DNA of 64,000 nucleotides from Streptomyces sp. TBY4 (lineage in GTDB: Bacteria > Actinomycetota > Actinomycetes > Streptomycetales > Streptomycetaceae). Position 1 is the stretch's first letter, and every line of letters begins with the position of its first letter. The stretch covers positions 124,001 through 188,000 of the forward strand of contig NZ_JANAVF010000009.1 in the NCBI RefSeq assembly GCF_024213195.1. Direction: 5' to 3'. The notes under the pieces are model-generated. The model searched no databases. It worked only from the letters and a program-made list of their open reading frames with translations, and was not told the DNA's origin. The position numbers and the translations under genes are program-made. Shown piece after piece: positions 24,829-33,421 of this stretch.

Positions 24829-25791
24829 ATGGCGATTGCCAAGGCCGAGCGGCTGATGAATCTGGCGCTGTGTCTGCTGGGGACGCGCCGGCCGCTCAGC
24901 AAGCGGGAACTGCGCGGTTCCATCGAGGCCTACATGGAAGCCGGGAACGACGAGTCCTTCAACCGCATGTTCGAGCGGGACAAGGATGATCTGCGGGAGC
25001 TCGGGCTGGTCATCGAGACCGTCGAGAACCTGGAGGGCGACACCGGCTATCTGGCCCGCCGCGATTCCAACCGGCTGCCGCCGGTGGCGCTGGACGCCGA
25101 GGAGGCCGCGGCCCTGGGGCTCGCCGCCAAGGTCTGGCAGCAGGCCCGGCTGGCCGGTGCGGCCAGTGGGGCCCTGCAGAAGCTGCGGGCCGGCGGCATG
25201 CCGGAGGCCTCGGACCCGTACGAGGGCCAGCACAGTGCCATCGAGCCGCGGATTCCGGTGCACGAGGCGGCCTTCGAGCCGCTGATGCTGGCCTGCCGTG
25301 ACCGCCGTCCGGTGGTCTTCGACTACCGCAAGTCCACCGCCGCCCGCCCCGAGAGCCGCCAGGTGGAGCCCTGGGCCCTGGAGTGCTGGCGCGGCCACTG
25401 GTACCTGGCGGGGTTCGACCGCGACCGCGGGGCGGAGCGCGTGTTCCGGCTCTCGCGGATCACGGGCAAGGTCCGCTCGCGCGCGGCCAAGTACACCGCC
25501 GAGGTCCCGGACGTGGTGACCGTACGGGAGACCGTGGCGAGCTGGGCCGGGGAGAGCGCGGAGCGTTCGGCGCTGATCCGGCTGCGCGCGGGGGCGGGCT
25601 ATCCGCTGCGGGCCAAGGCCACCTCGGTGCGCGAGGGGGCCGGCGGGGACGGCTGGGACGAGCTGGAGATCCCGTACGGGCACGGGCTGGACGCCTGGCT
25701 GGTGGAGTTCGGCCCCGATGTCGTCGTGCTGGAGCCGGCGGACCTGCGGGCCGATGTCGTGGACCGGCTGCGGGCCGTCGCGAAGGGCTGA
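24829..25791 (+). CDS. pafB: WYL-domain transcriptional regulator PafB
   Basis: 320 residues. N-terminal winged helix (AERLMNLALCLLGTRRPLSKREL), then a WYL domain (RPVVFDYRKSTAARPESRQV, WRGHWYLAGFDRDRGAERVF) and a WCX C-terminal extension. In mycobacteria PafB and PafC act together as the LexA-independent DNA-damage activator. The ATG 24829 start is chosen by homology (MAIAKAERLMN); the ribosome site is poor. PafC follows after 80 bases. Position beside the pupylation genes is conserved, but the function is separate. Confidence 0.95.
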   Translation: MAIAKAERLMNLALCLLGTRRPLSKRELRGSIEAYMEAGNDESFNRMFERDKDDLRELGLVIETVENLEGDTGYLARRDSNRLPPVALDAEEAAALGLAAKVWQQARLAGAASGALQKLRAGGMPEASDPYEGQHSAIEPRIPVHEAAFEPLMLACRDRRPVVFDYRKSTAARPESRQVEPWALECWRGHWYLAGFDRDRGAERVFRLSRITGKVRSRAAKYTAEVPDVVTVRETVASWAGESAERSALIRLRAGAGYPLRAKATSVREGAGGDGWDELEIPYGHGLDAWLVEFGPDVVVLEPADLRADVVDRLRAVAKG

Positions 25792-25871
25792 CCCGGCCGC
25801 GCGGAGCCGCGCGGGAGCGGGTGGACCGGGCAAGATCAGTGAGCAACGCCCTGAGGGGGAGACGTACCAGC

Positions 25872-26840
25872 ATGGCTGCCAACGCCATCGACCAGACGCG
25901 CCGGATGCTGTCCCTGGTGACGTACCTGCGCGAGCGCCCGGGTGCGCACGTCGCGGACGTGGCCCGGGCCTTCGGGATCACCGAGGACGAGCTGATCTCG
26001 GACCTCGACGTGCTGCCCATGTGCGGGACCAGCTTCCGGGGCGGTGACCTGCTCGACATCGACACCGACGGGGAGCGCATCTGGTGGCGCAACCCCGATG
26101 CCTCGGGGGAGTCCACCGCCGAGCCGCTGCGGCTGGCCGCGGACGAGGCGACGGCGCTGCTGGTGGCGGCGCGGGCCGTGGCCACGCTGCCCGGGCTGCG
26201 CGAGGGGGACCGCCAGGCACTGCTGCGGGCCACCGCCAAGCTGGAGGCGGCCGCGGGCGAGGCCGCCGGGGCCAGCTCCCGGCTGTCGGTGACCTTCGAG
26301 TCCGAGGGCGGGGTCTTCGCCGACGTGGACCGGGCGATCGCCGAGCAGCGCCGGCTGTGGCTGCGCTACTACTCGCCCGCGCGCGACGAGCTCACCGAGC
26401 GCACGGTGGACCCGATCCGGCTGTTCGCCGTCGGGCACACCTACATGGAGGGGTGGTGCCACCTCTCCGAGGCGCGGCGGACCTTCCGCCTGGACCGGGT
26501 GGCGGAGATCCGGCTGCTCGACGAGCGGGCCGATCCGCCCGCGATCGAGCCCCGCGATCTGTCCGAGGGGCTGGTCCAGCCGGCCGCGGAGGACCCGGAG
26601 GTGGTGGTCGAGGTCGGTCCCGGCGGGCGCTGGGTGGCCGAGTACTACCCGCACGACAGTGCCGAGGAGCTGCCCGAGGGGGGCCTGCGCATCACGCTGC
26701 GCAGCCCCGATCCGGCCTCGCTGCGCCGGCTCGCGCTGCGGCTGGGCCGCGAGGGGCGGATCGTGGCTCCCGCGGAGCTGGCGGACAGTGCCCGCCGGGC
26801 GGCCCGGGAGGCGCTCGCCGCCTATGAGGAACAGGGCTGA
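25872..26840 (+). CDS. pafC: WYL-domain transcriptional regulator PafC
   Basis: 322 residues. Same layout as PafB: winged helix (DQTRRMLSLVTYLRERPGAH), WYL domain (RRLWLRYYSPARDELTERTV, GHTYMEGWCHLSEARRTFRL) and WCX-like end. It works as the partner of PafB at damage-inducible promoters in mycobacteria; binding of a single-stranded nucleic acid signal by the WYL domains is the current view. The 3' end touches the start of the next small gene. Confidence 0.95.
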   Translation: MAANAIDQTRRMLSLVTYLRERPGAHVADVARAFGITEDELISDLDVLPMCGTSFRGGDLLDIDTDGERIWWRNPDASGESTAEPLRLAADEATALLVAARAVATLPGLREGDRQALLRATAKLEAAAGEAAGASSRLSVTFESEGGVFADVDRAIAEQRRLWLRYYSPARDELTERTVDPIRLFAVGHTYMEGWCHLSEARRTFRLDRVAEIRLLDERADPPAIEPRDLSEGLVQPAAEDPEVVVEVGPGGRWVAEYYPHDSAEELPEGGLRITLRSPDPASLRRLALRLGREGRIVAPAELADSARRAAREALAAYEEQG

Positions 26841-26841
26841 G

Positions 26842-27075
26842 GTGGCGGGGGGGATCCGCGCGACGCCGGTCGCGTTCAAGGCGTCCTGTCCCGACTGCCG
26901 GGCCCGCTTCGAGCTGGACGCGGGTGCGCTGCGCCTCGCCATCGGCGGGAGCCGGCGTACGACCTTCTACTCCTTCACCTGTCCCGCGTGCGCGGCCGTG
27001 GTCCGCAAACCGGCCGGTGAGCGCATCGTGGAACTCCTGACCGGTGGCGGCGTGAGCACCCTGCGCAGCGTGTGA
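26842..27075 (+). CDS. Small zinc-ribbon protein
   Basis: 77 residues from GTG 26842, one base after the pafC stop. An ATG at 26824 (overlapping pafC by 17 bases) is also in frame. Two CxxC pairs (FKASCPDCRARFELD and FTCPACAAVVRKP), about 35 residues apart, form a probable zinc ribbon. No named family recognised. Tight coupling to pafC suggests it may be translated from the pafBC mRNA and perhaps act with it; this is inference. Confidence 0.8.
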   Translation: MAGGIRATPVAFKASCPDCRARFELDAGALRLAIGGSRRTTFYSFTCPACAAVVRKPAGERIVELLTGGGVSTLRSV

Positions 27076-27089
27076 GGCGGGCGGTGGCC

Positions 27090-27095
27090 TAGGCT
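27090..27095 (+). promoter_or_regulatory. Leaderless -10 box of the small membrane protein
   Basis: TAGGCT ends exactly six bases before the ATG at 27102. Confidence 0.5.
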
Positions 27096-27101
27096 CGTCG
27101 C

Positions 27102-27302
27102 ATGCTGTGGCCGATGTTCGCAATCGCTCTGGGCTTCCTCGGGCTCGCCGTCCTCGCCGTCCTCGCCGTGCGGGTGTTCGTGGAGGTGCGCAGGCTGTCC
27201 GTCCAGGTCGCGGACGCCGGGCGGCGCATCGCGGAGGCCTCCTCGGAGCTGGAGCGGGCCGCCACGGGCCTGGCCAGGGCCGGGCGCTCCGTGCGGCCAT
27301 AG
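27102..27302 (+). CDS. Small single-span membrane protein
   Basis: 66 residues. Hydrophobic residues 4-27 (PMFAIALGFLGLAVLAVLAV) form one membrane helix, followed by an amphipathic coiled-coil-like stretch (EVRRLSVQVADAGRRIAEAS). No RBS is visible; a leaderless promoter box stands upstream. This shape is common for actinobacterial proteins next to tatA, and no function is assigned. Confidence 0.8.
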   Translation: MLWPMFAIALGFLGLAVLAVLAVRVFVEVRRLSVQVADAGRRIAEASSELERAATGLARAGRSVRP

Positions 27303-27370
27303 CCATCGCCGGGCAACCGTCGTACTGTCTGACCACGCACGCGGTAGTGCCCCAGGGGATTGCCTGGCGT

Positions 27371-27386
27371 TAACCCCCGGGGGTTA
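27371..27386. promoter_or_regulatory. 16-base palindrome upstream of tatA
   Basis: TAACCCCCGGGGGTTA is a perfect dyad without a loop, 87 bases before tatA. It is better suited to a protein dimer than to an RNA terminator. The right half and flank, CGGGGGTTACGA, recur at 44363-44374. Confidence 0.45.
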
Positions 27387-27472
27387 CGATCCATGTCAGA
27401 ACGGCTTACCGATCTCGGTCAGAGCCGTCTTGACTACCACAACCAGCCGTTTCGGTGAGAAGGAAGACACAC

Positions 27473-27772
27473 ATGATCGGCAACCTGAAGCCCCTCGAAA
27501 TCCTCCTGATCGTCGCCGTGATCTTCCTGCTGTTCGGTGCCAAGAAGCTTCCCGACATGGCCCGCTCGCTCGGCAAGTCCGCCCGGATCCTCAAGAGCGA
27601 GGCGAAGGCGATGAAGAAGGAGGGGGAGGCGGAGGACGCCGCCACCGCCGCTTCCGTCGCGGACCAGGCGCCCCAGCAGCAGGCCGCGGCCCCGCGCACC
27701 ATTCAGGCTTCGCCGGGCGACGTGACCAGCGCCCGCCCCGTGAACGAGCCCAACCACACCAAGCAGGGCTGA
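27473..27772 (+). CDS. tatA: Sec-independent translocase subunit TatA
   Basis: 99 residues, ATG with GAGAAGGAAGAC upstream. A short N-terminal membrane helix (LEILLIVAVIFLLFGAKKL) leads into the amphipathic helix (PDMARSLGKSARILKSEAK) and a disordered charged/Gln-rich tail. It forms the pore that moves folded proteins together with TatC, encoded 61 bases downstream. The conserved Phe-Gly hinge (LLFGAKKLP) is present. Confidence 0.96.
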   Translation: MIGNLKPLEILLIVAVIFLLFGAKKLPDMARSLGKSARILKSEAKAMKKEGEAEDAATAASVADQAPQQQAAAPRTIQASPGDVTSARPVNEPNHTKQG

Positions 27773-27833
27773 CGGCGGCCGCCCCGGCGGCCGCGCGCGC
27801 ACCAGTCAACTGCAACGAGACAAGGGACGTGGG

Positions 27834-28799
27834 TTGCTCAAGTCTGCCCGCAAGCAGGAGAAGCAGGACCAGAAGGCAAAGGACGCCGAAGGGCGGATGC
27901 CTCTTGTCGAGCACCTGCGTGAGCTGAGAAACCGGCTGATGAAGGCGGTCCTCGGGGTCCTCGTGGTCACCATCGTGGCCGCGTTCTTCTACAAGGACCT
28001 GATCGACTTCATGATGAAGCCGATCCTGGACTCCGTCGGCTGTTCCAACGGCGTGGTCGCGCAGCGCAACGGGAATCCCTGCGCCGCCATGACGGTCAAC
28101 GGCCTCATCGCGCCCTTCTCCATCGCCCTGAAGGTCTCGCTGACCGCCGGTCTCGTGCTCTCCGCCCCGGTGTGGCTGTACCAGCTGTGGGCCTTCGTGG
28201 CCCCGGGGCTGCACAACAACGAGAAGAAGTACGCCGTGGCCTTCGTGGCGGTCGGCGCGCCCCTGTTCGGTGCCGGTGCGGTCCTGGCGTACAACGTCCT
28301 GCCGCAGACCGCGGTGATCCTGCTGGAGTTCACCCCGGAGAACGCGAGCAACCTGCTGCCGGTCGACGACTACCTCGACCTGGTCACGCGCATGGTCGTC
28401 GTCTTCGGTCTGGCCTTCGAGCTGCCGCTGCTGCTGATCCTGCTCAACGTCACCGGGGTGCTGACCGCGAAGCGGCTCGCGAGCTGGTGGCGGGCCATGG
28501 TGCTCGGCATCACCCTCTTCGCCGCGTTCGCGACGCCCACCGGTGACCCGCTGACGATGCTGGCGCTGGCCATGCCGATCGTCGCCCTCTACTTCATCGC
28601 GCTCGGTTTCTGCTACCTCAACGACCGCAGGCGGGCGCGGAACAACCCCGATGCGGGTCTGGACGACGACGAGGCCTCCGCGCTGGACCTGACGCCGGCG
28701 GAGCTCGGTGCGATCGAGCCCGTGGCGGCTCCGGGCGCCCTGCCCGAGCAGGCCGACGGCGGACGCCAGCGGATCAACGGTTACGACGACGCCACCTGA
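27834..28799 (+). CDS. tatC: Sec-independent translocase subunit TatC
   Basis: 321 residues, TTG start with AAGGGACG upstream. Six membrane segments. The cytoplasmic N-terminus has the twin-arginine-recognition motif MPLVEHLRELRNRLM, the first periplasmic loop is long, and FGLAFELPLLLILLN carries the conserved Glu in helix 4. A 50-residue acidic C-terminal tail is typical for Streptomyces. It acts with TatA; tatB is not in the window. Confidence 0.97.
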   Translation: MLKSARKQEKQDQKAKDAEGRMPLVEHLRELRNRLMKAVLGVLVVTIVAAFFYKDLIDFMMKPILDSVGCSNGVVAQRNGNPCAAMTVNGLIAPFSIALKVSLTAGLVLSAPVWLYQLWAFVAPGLHNNEKKYAVAFVAVGAPLFGAGAVLAYNVLPQTAVILLEFTPENASNLLPVDDYLDLVTRMVVVFGLAFELPLLLILLNVTGVLTAKRLASWWRAMVLGITLFAAFATPTGDPLTMLALAMPIVALYFIALGFCYLNDRRRARNNPDAGLDDDEASALDLTPAELGAIEPVAAPGALPEQADGGRQRINGYDDAT

Positions 28800-28823
28800 T
28801 CGACGCGGGCCCGCCTTGGCAGG

Positions 28824-28829
28824 TACATT
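28824..28829 (+). promoter_or_regulatory. Leaderless -10 box of the lipid kinase gene
   Basis: TACATT lies seven bases before the GTG at 28837, in a 37-base gap with no ribosome site. Confidence 0.5.
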
Positions 28830-28836
28830 CCCGCGG

Positions 28837-29745
28837 GTGAGCGCCGAGATCACCCTCTTCGTCAATCCCACCGCCGGAAGCGGCCGGGCCGCGCATGCCG
28901 CGCAGCCGGCCGCTTCCGCGTTGCGCGAGGCCGGTTTCTCGGTGCGCAGCGTCGTCGGCGGGGACGCCCCCGACGCCCTGGCGCGGCTGCGCACCGCGGT
29001 GCGGGAGGGCACGGGGGCGGTGATCGCGGTCGGCGGCGACGGGATGGTCTCCCTCGCGCTGCAGGCGCTCGCCGGCACCGGGGTGCCGCTCGGGGTGGTC
29101 GCGGTGGGGACCGGGAACGATTTCGCGCGCGCCATGGGGCTGCCCGTACGGGAACCCGCGCGGGCGGGCCGACTGGCCGCCGAGGCGCTCAAGGAGGGCC
29201 GGGTCCGCGAGATCGACCTCGGCCGGGTCACCGGAGCCGGGGACGGCGCCGGCGGCACCTGGTACGGGACCGTGCTGTGCTCCGGCTTCGACTCGCGGGT
29301 CAACGACCGGGGCAACCGGATGCGGCTGCCGGCCGGCCGGTTCAAGTACGACCTGGCGATGGCCCTGGAGCTGGCCGCCTTCCGGCCCTTCCCGTACCGG
29401 ATCACCCTGGACGACGGTCCGGTCCTGGAGACCGAGGCCACGCTGGTGGCCGTCGGCAACGGCTCCTCCTACGGCGGCGGCATGCGGATCTGCGCGGACG
29501 CGGTCCCCGACGACGGGCTCTTCGACATCACCGTCGTCGGCGACTGCAGCCGCACCACCCTGCTGAAGGTGTTCCCGCGGGTCTACAAGGGCACCCACCT
29601 CGACCATCCGAAGGTCACCGTCCACCGGGCCGCGAAGGTGACGCTGGAGGCGGCCGGCATCACGGCCTACGCGGACGGCGAGCCGCTGGGCCCGCTCCCG
29701 GTGAGCGCCGAGTGCGTTCCGGGGGCCCTGCGGCTCCTGGCGTAG
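28837..29745 (+). CDS. Diacylglycerol-kinase-family lipid kinase
   Basis: 302 residues, GTG start. DAGK catalytic domain: LFVNPTAGSGRA, the nucleotide loop VGGDGMVSLALQALAGTG, and AVGTGNDFARAMGLP. The C-terminal two-layer domain holds VGNGSSYGGGMRICADAVPDDGLFDI-like sequence, here within 29453-29530. Probably phosphorylates diacylglycerol or a related lipid at the membrane; the exact lipid cannot be read from sequence. It follows tatC by 37 bases. Confidence 0.93.
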   Translation: MSAEITLFVNPTAGSGRAAHAAQPAASALREAGFSVRSVVGGDAPDALARLRTAVREGTGAVIAVGGDGMVSLALQALAGTGVPLGVVAVGTGNDFARAMGLPVREPARAGRLAAEALKEGRVREIDLGRVTGAGDGAGGTWYGTVLCSGFDSRVNDRGNRMRLPAGRFKYDLAMALELAAFRPFPYRITLDDGPVLETEATLVAVGNGSSYGGGMRICADAVPDDGLFDITVVGDCSRTTLLKVFPRVYKGTHLDHPKVTVHRAAKVTLEAAGITAYADGEPLGPLPVSAECVPGALRLLA

Positions 29746-29810
29746 GAGCTCCGGGCCCGCGCAAAAGATCGCGACTGTTGTCGGAGGCGGCGGGTAGGCT
29801 CGAAGACAAG

Positions 29811-32672
29811 ATGACCGAAGAACTTTCTCCCGCCGAGCGGTACGCCGCTGCCCGGATCCGCGCCGCCGAAGAGGCCACGGCCCTGGCGCCTTTCCGTGAG
29901 ATGTACGAATTCGACCTGGATCCCTACCAGATCGAGGCCTGCAAAGCACTGGAGGCGGGCAAGGGCGTCCTCGTCGCCGCACCAACCGGCTCGGGCAAGA
30001 CGATCGTCGGCGAGTTCGCCGTGCACCTGGCCCTGCAGCAGGGCCGCAAGTGCTTCTACACCACGCCCATCAAGGCCCTGTCGAACCAGAAGTACGCCGA
30101 CCTCGCCAAGCGCTACGGCGCCGAGAAGGTCGGCCTGCTCACCGGCGACAACAGCGTCAACGCCGATGCTCCGGTGGTCGTCATGACCACCGAGGTGCTC
30201 CGCAACATGCTGTACGCGGGCTCGCAGGCGCTGAACGGTCTGGGCTACGTGGTGATGGACGAGGTGCACTACCTCTCCGACCGGTTCCGCGGAGCCGTCT
30301 GGGAGGAAGTGATCATCCACCTCCCCGAGTCGGTGACCCTGGTCTCCCTCTCCGCCACCGTCTCCAACGCCGAGGAGTTCGGCGACTGGCTCGACACCGT
30401 GCGCGGCGACACCCAGGTGATCGTCTCCGAGGAGCGTCCCGTACCGCTGTGGCAGCACGTCATGGCCGGCCGGCGGATCTACGACCTCTTCGAGGAGGAG
30501 TCCGACCACGGCGGCCGCGGCTCCGCGCGCCGCGAGGTCAACCCCGACCTGCTGCGGATGGCGCGCGAGGAGAACAGCAGCCGGTACAACCCGAAGGACC
30601 GGCGGCGCGGAAAGATGGTCCGCGAGGCCGACCGCGAGCGCGAGCGGCGCTCCCGCGGCCGGATCTGGACCCCTTCGCGCCCCGAGGTCATCGCCCGGCT
30701 CGACGGGGACGGGCTGCTGCCCGCCATCAACTTCATCTTCAGCCGGGCCGGCTGCGAGGCCGCCGTCCAGCAGTGCCTGTACGCGGGGCTGCGGCTCAAC
30801 GACGACACCGCGCGGCTGAAGGTGCGCGAGATCGTGGAGGAGCGGACCGCCTCCATCCCCACCGAGGACCTGCACGTCCTGGGGTACTACGAATGGCTCG
30901 AAGGCCTGGAGCGGGGCATCGCCGCGCACCACGCGGGCATGCTGCCCACCTTCAAGGAGGTCGTCGAGGAGCTGTTCGTACGGGGTCTGGTCAAGGCCGT
31001 CTTCGCCACCGAGACCCTGGCGCTGGGCATCAACATGCCCGCGCGCACGGTCATCCTGGAGAAGCTCGTCAAGTGGAACGGCGAACAGCACGCCGACATC
31101 ACCCCCGGCGAGTACACGCAGCTCACGGGCCGGGCCGGGCGGCGCGGCATCGACGTCGAGGGCCACGCGGTGGTGCTGTGGCAGCGGGGCATGGACCCGG
31201 CGGGCCTGGCCGGGCTCGCGGGTACCCGTACGTATCCGCTGCGCTCCAGCTTCAAGCCCTCGTACAACATGGCCGTCAACCTGGTCCAGCAGTTCGGGCG
31301 GCACCGCTCGCGCGAGCTGCTGGAGACCTCCTTCGCGCAGTTCCAGGCCGACCGCTCGGTCGTCGGGATCTCCCGGCAGGTGCAGCGCAACGAGGAGGGC
31401 CTGGACGGCTACCGGGAGGGCATGACCTGCCACCTCGGTGATTTCGAGGAGTACGCGCGGCTGCGCCGCGACCTGAAGGACCGTGAGAACGACCTGGCCA
31501 AGCAGGGGGCGGCCCAGCGGCGGGCGCAGGCTGCCGCGTCGCTGGAGAAGCTGAAGCCGGGCGACATCATCCACGTGCCGACGGGCAAGTTCGCGGGGCT
31601 CGCCCTGGTGCTGGACCCGGGGGTGCCGGCCGGGCGGTCCAACGGGCACCGCGGGCACGAGTACACCGAGGGCCCGCGCCCGCTGGTGCTCACCGCGGAG
31701 CGGCAGGTCAAGCGGCTCGCCGGGATCGACTTCCCGGTGCCGGTGGAGCCCCTCGACCGGATGCGGATCCCCAAGACCTTCAATGCCCGCTCGCCGCAGT
31801 CCCGTCGGGATCTGGCCTCGCAACTGCGGACCAAGGCCGGCGACTTCAGGCCCGGTCGGGCACCCCGGGGCCGGGCGGCCGCGGCCGACGACCGGGAGAT
31901 CACCCGGCTGCGCACCGCCCTGCGGGCGCACCCGTGCCACGGCTGTGACGAGCGCGAGGACCACGCCCGCTGGGCGGAGCGCTTCTACCGGCTGCAGCGG
32001 GACACGCGGCAGCTGGAGCAGCGCATCGAGGGCCGGACGAACACCATCGCCCGCACCTTCGACCGGATCCACGCACTGCTGACGGAGCTGGACTACCTGC
32101 GCGAGGACGCGGTGACCCCGCACGGCCGGCGCCTCGCGCGGCTCTACGGAGAGCTCGACCTGCTGGCGTCGGAGTGCCTGCGGGCAGGCGTCTGGGAGGG
32201 GCTGAGCCCGGCCGAACTGGCCGCCTGCGTCTCGGCGCTGGTCTTCGAGGCGCGGCAGTCCGACGACGCGGTGGCGCCGAAGGTGCCGGGCGGTGCGGCG
32301 AAGGCCGCGCTCGGCGAGATGGTCCACATCTGGGGCCGGCTCGACGCGCTGGAGGAGGAGCACGGCATCAACCAGGCGGAGGGCGTGGGCCAGCGCGAGC
32401 CGGACCTCGGCTTCGCGTGGGCGGTGTACCAGTGGGCCTCCGACAAGAGCCTGGACGAGGTGCTGCGCGAGGCGGAGATGCCGGCCGGTGACTTCGTGCG
32501 CTGGTGCAAGCAGGTCATCGACGTGCTGGGGCAGGTGGCCGCCGCGGCGCCCTCCTCCTCGTCCTCGTCCTCCTCCGATTCCTCGGGGGGTGGCAGCACC
32601 GTGGCCCGCAACGCCCGCAAGGCGGTGGACGCGCTGCTGCGCGGTGTCGTGGCCTACAGTTCGGTGGGATAG
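29811..32672 (+). CDS. DEAD/DEAH-box helicase, Ski2/Mtr4 type (HelY-like)
   Basis: 953 residues. Helicase motifs: Q-like DLDPYQIEAC, I APTGSGKT, Ia TTPIKALSNQK, II VMDEVHYLSD, III SLSATVSN, and the C-terminal motifs HHAGMLPTFK, TETLALGINMPARTV and LTGRAGRRGID. A WH/DSHCT-type C-terminal part follows (about 700-940). This layout matches actinobacterial HelY and yeast Mtr4/Ski2 RNA helicases. A run of eight Ser occurs near residue 917. A TAGGCT box lies ten bases before the ATG. In actinobacteria the neighbourhood of tatC and pafC is conserved for this gene. Confidence 0.95.
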   Translation: MTEELSPAERYAAARIRAAEEATALAPFREMYEFDLDPYQIEACKALEAGKGVLVAAPTGSGKTIVGEFAVHLALQQGRKCFYTTPIKALSNQKYADLAKRYGAEKVGLLTGDNSVNADAPVVVMTTEVLRNMLYAGSQALNGLGYVVMDEVHYLSDRFRGAVWEEVIIHLPESVTLVSLSATVSNAEEFGDWLDTVRGDTQVIVSEERPVPLWQHVMAGRRIYDLFEEESDHGGRGSARREVNPDLLRMAREENSSRYNPKDRRRGKMVREADRERERRSRGRIWTPSRPEVIARLDGDGLLPAINFIFSRAGCEAAVQQCLYAGLRLNDDTARLKVREIVEERTASIPTEDLHVLGYYEWLEGLERGIAAHHAGMLPTFKEVVEELFVRGLVKAVFATETLALGINMPARTVILEKLVKWNGEQHADITPGEYTQLTGRAGRRGIDVEGHAVVLWQRGMDPAGLAGLAGTRTYPLRSSFKPSYNMAVNLVQQFGRHRSRELLETSFAQFQADRSVVGISRQVQRNEEGLDGYREGMTCHLGDFEEYARLRRDLKDRENDLAKQGAAQRRAQAAASLEKLKPGDIIHVPTGKFAGLALVLDPGVPAGRSNGHRGHEYTEGPRPLVLTAERQVKRLAGIDFPVPVEPLDRMRIPKTFNARSPQSRRDLASQLRTKAGDFRPGRAPRGRAAAADDREITRLRTALRAHPCHGCDEREDHARWAERFYRLQRDTRQLEQRIEGRTNTIARTFDRIHALLTELDYLREDAVTPHGRRLARLYGELDLLASECLRAGVWEGLSPAELAACVSALVFEARQSDDAVAPKVPGGAAKAALGEMVHIWGRLDALEEEHGINQAEGVGQREPDLGFAWAVYQWASDKSLDEVLREAEMPAGDFVRWCKQVIDVLGQVAAAAPSSSSSSSSDSSGGGSTVARNARKAVDALLRGVVAYSSVG

Positions 32673-32693
32673 CCGGAGTTGTAGGTTTCTACA
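32653..32693. promoter_or_regulatory. Three TGTAG half-sites before the TetR gene
   Basis: CCTACA (32653-32658), then TGTAG-GTTT-CTACA (32680-32693). The outer CCTACA and TGTAGG can also pair with each other. They span the helicase stop codon and the gap before the tetR gene, a sensible place for autoregulation. Confidence 0.4.
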
Positions 32694-32763
32694 GAAGCGG
32701 TCATGGCCGGATCTCATCTCTTGCCATGATCGCTTCGGTGTGTCCTGTGGGAAAATCAGGCCC

Positions 32764-33414
32764 ATGACTGCGGGAACCGGCGAGGGGCCGAGACGGGTCG
32801 GTCGGCCGCGCGCCGATCAGCTGAGACCGGCGAGCGGGCGGCCGCCGCGCGAGGAACTCCTCTGTGCGGCGGCCGAGTTGTTCACGGTGAAGGGGTACGC
32901 GGCCACCACCACGCGGGCGGTGGCCGAACGGGCCGGAATGCGCCAGGCCACGATGTACCACTACTTCGGCGGCAAGGAGGAACTCCTCGCCGAACTCCTG
33001 GAGTCCACGGTCGCGCCCTCCCTGGAGCTGGCCCGCGGCCTGGCCCGGGAAGCGGACCGGCCCGCCGGCCGCAGGCTCTGGGAGCTGTGCCGCTCGGACG
33101 TGATGCTGCTGTGCGGAGGACCGTACAACCTGGGCGCGCTCTACCTGTTGCCGGAGGTCTCCGGTGCGCGCTTCGCCCGCTTCCGCCGGATGCGCCAGGA
33201 ACTCAAGGACATCTACCGGGAGTTGCTCGACGGGACGGAGGTCGGCGCGCAACTCGCCGGTGATCGAGCCGGGTTGGTGCTCCGCAACGACCTGGTCTTC
33301 GGCCTCATCGAAGGCGTGATGCTGATCCACCGCTCCGATCCGGCGCGCCCGGTGGCCGCCTTCGCGGAGGCCACCGCCGACGCGGCGCTGCGGATCGCGG
33401 ACGTGGTCCGCTAG
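32764..33414 (+). CDS. TetR-family transcriptional regulator
   Basis: 216 residues. N-terminal HTH: REELLCAAAELFTVKGYAATTTRAVAERAGM then TMYHYFGGKEELLAELLES (33-80). The ligand domain is long and unassigned. The N-terminal 28 residues are basic and Pro/Gly-rich, an extension before the HTH. It ends seven bases from the convergent pseudouridine synthase. No obvious target besides itself. Confidence 0.92.
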   Translation: MTAGTGEGPRRVGRPRADQLRPASGRPPREELLCAAAELFTVKGYAATTTRAVAERAGMRQATMYHYFGGKEELLAELLESTVAPSLELARGLAREADRPAGRRLWELCRSDVMLLCGGPYNLGALYLLPEVSGARFARFRRMRQELKDIYRELLDGTEVGAQLAGDRAGLVLRNDLVFGLIEGVMLIHRSDPARPVAAFAEATADAALRIADVVR

Positions 33415-33421
33415 GAACGGT

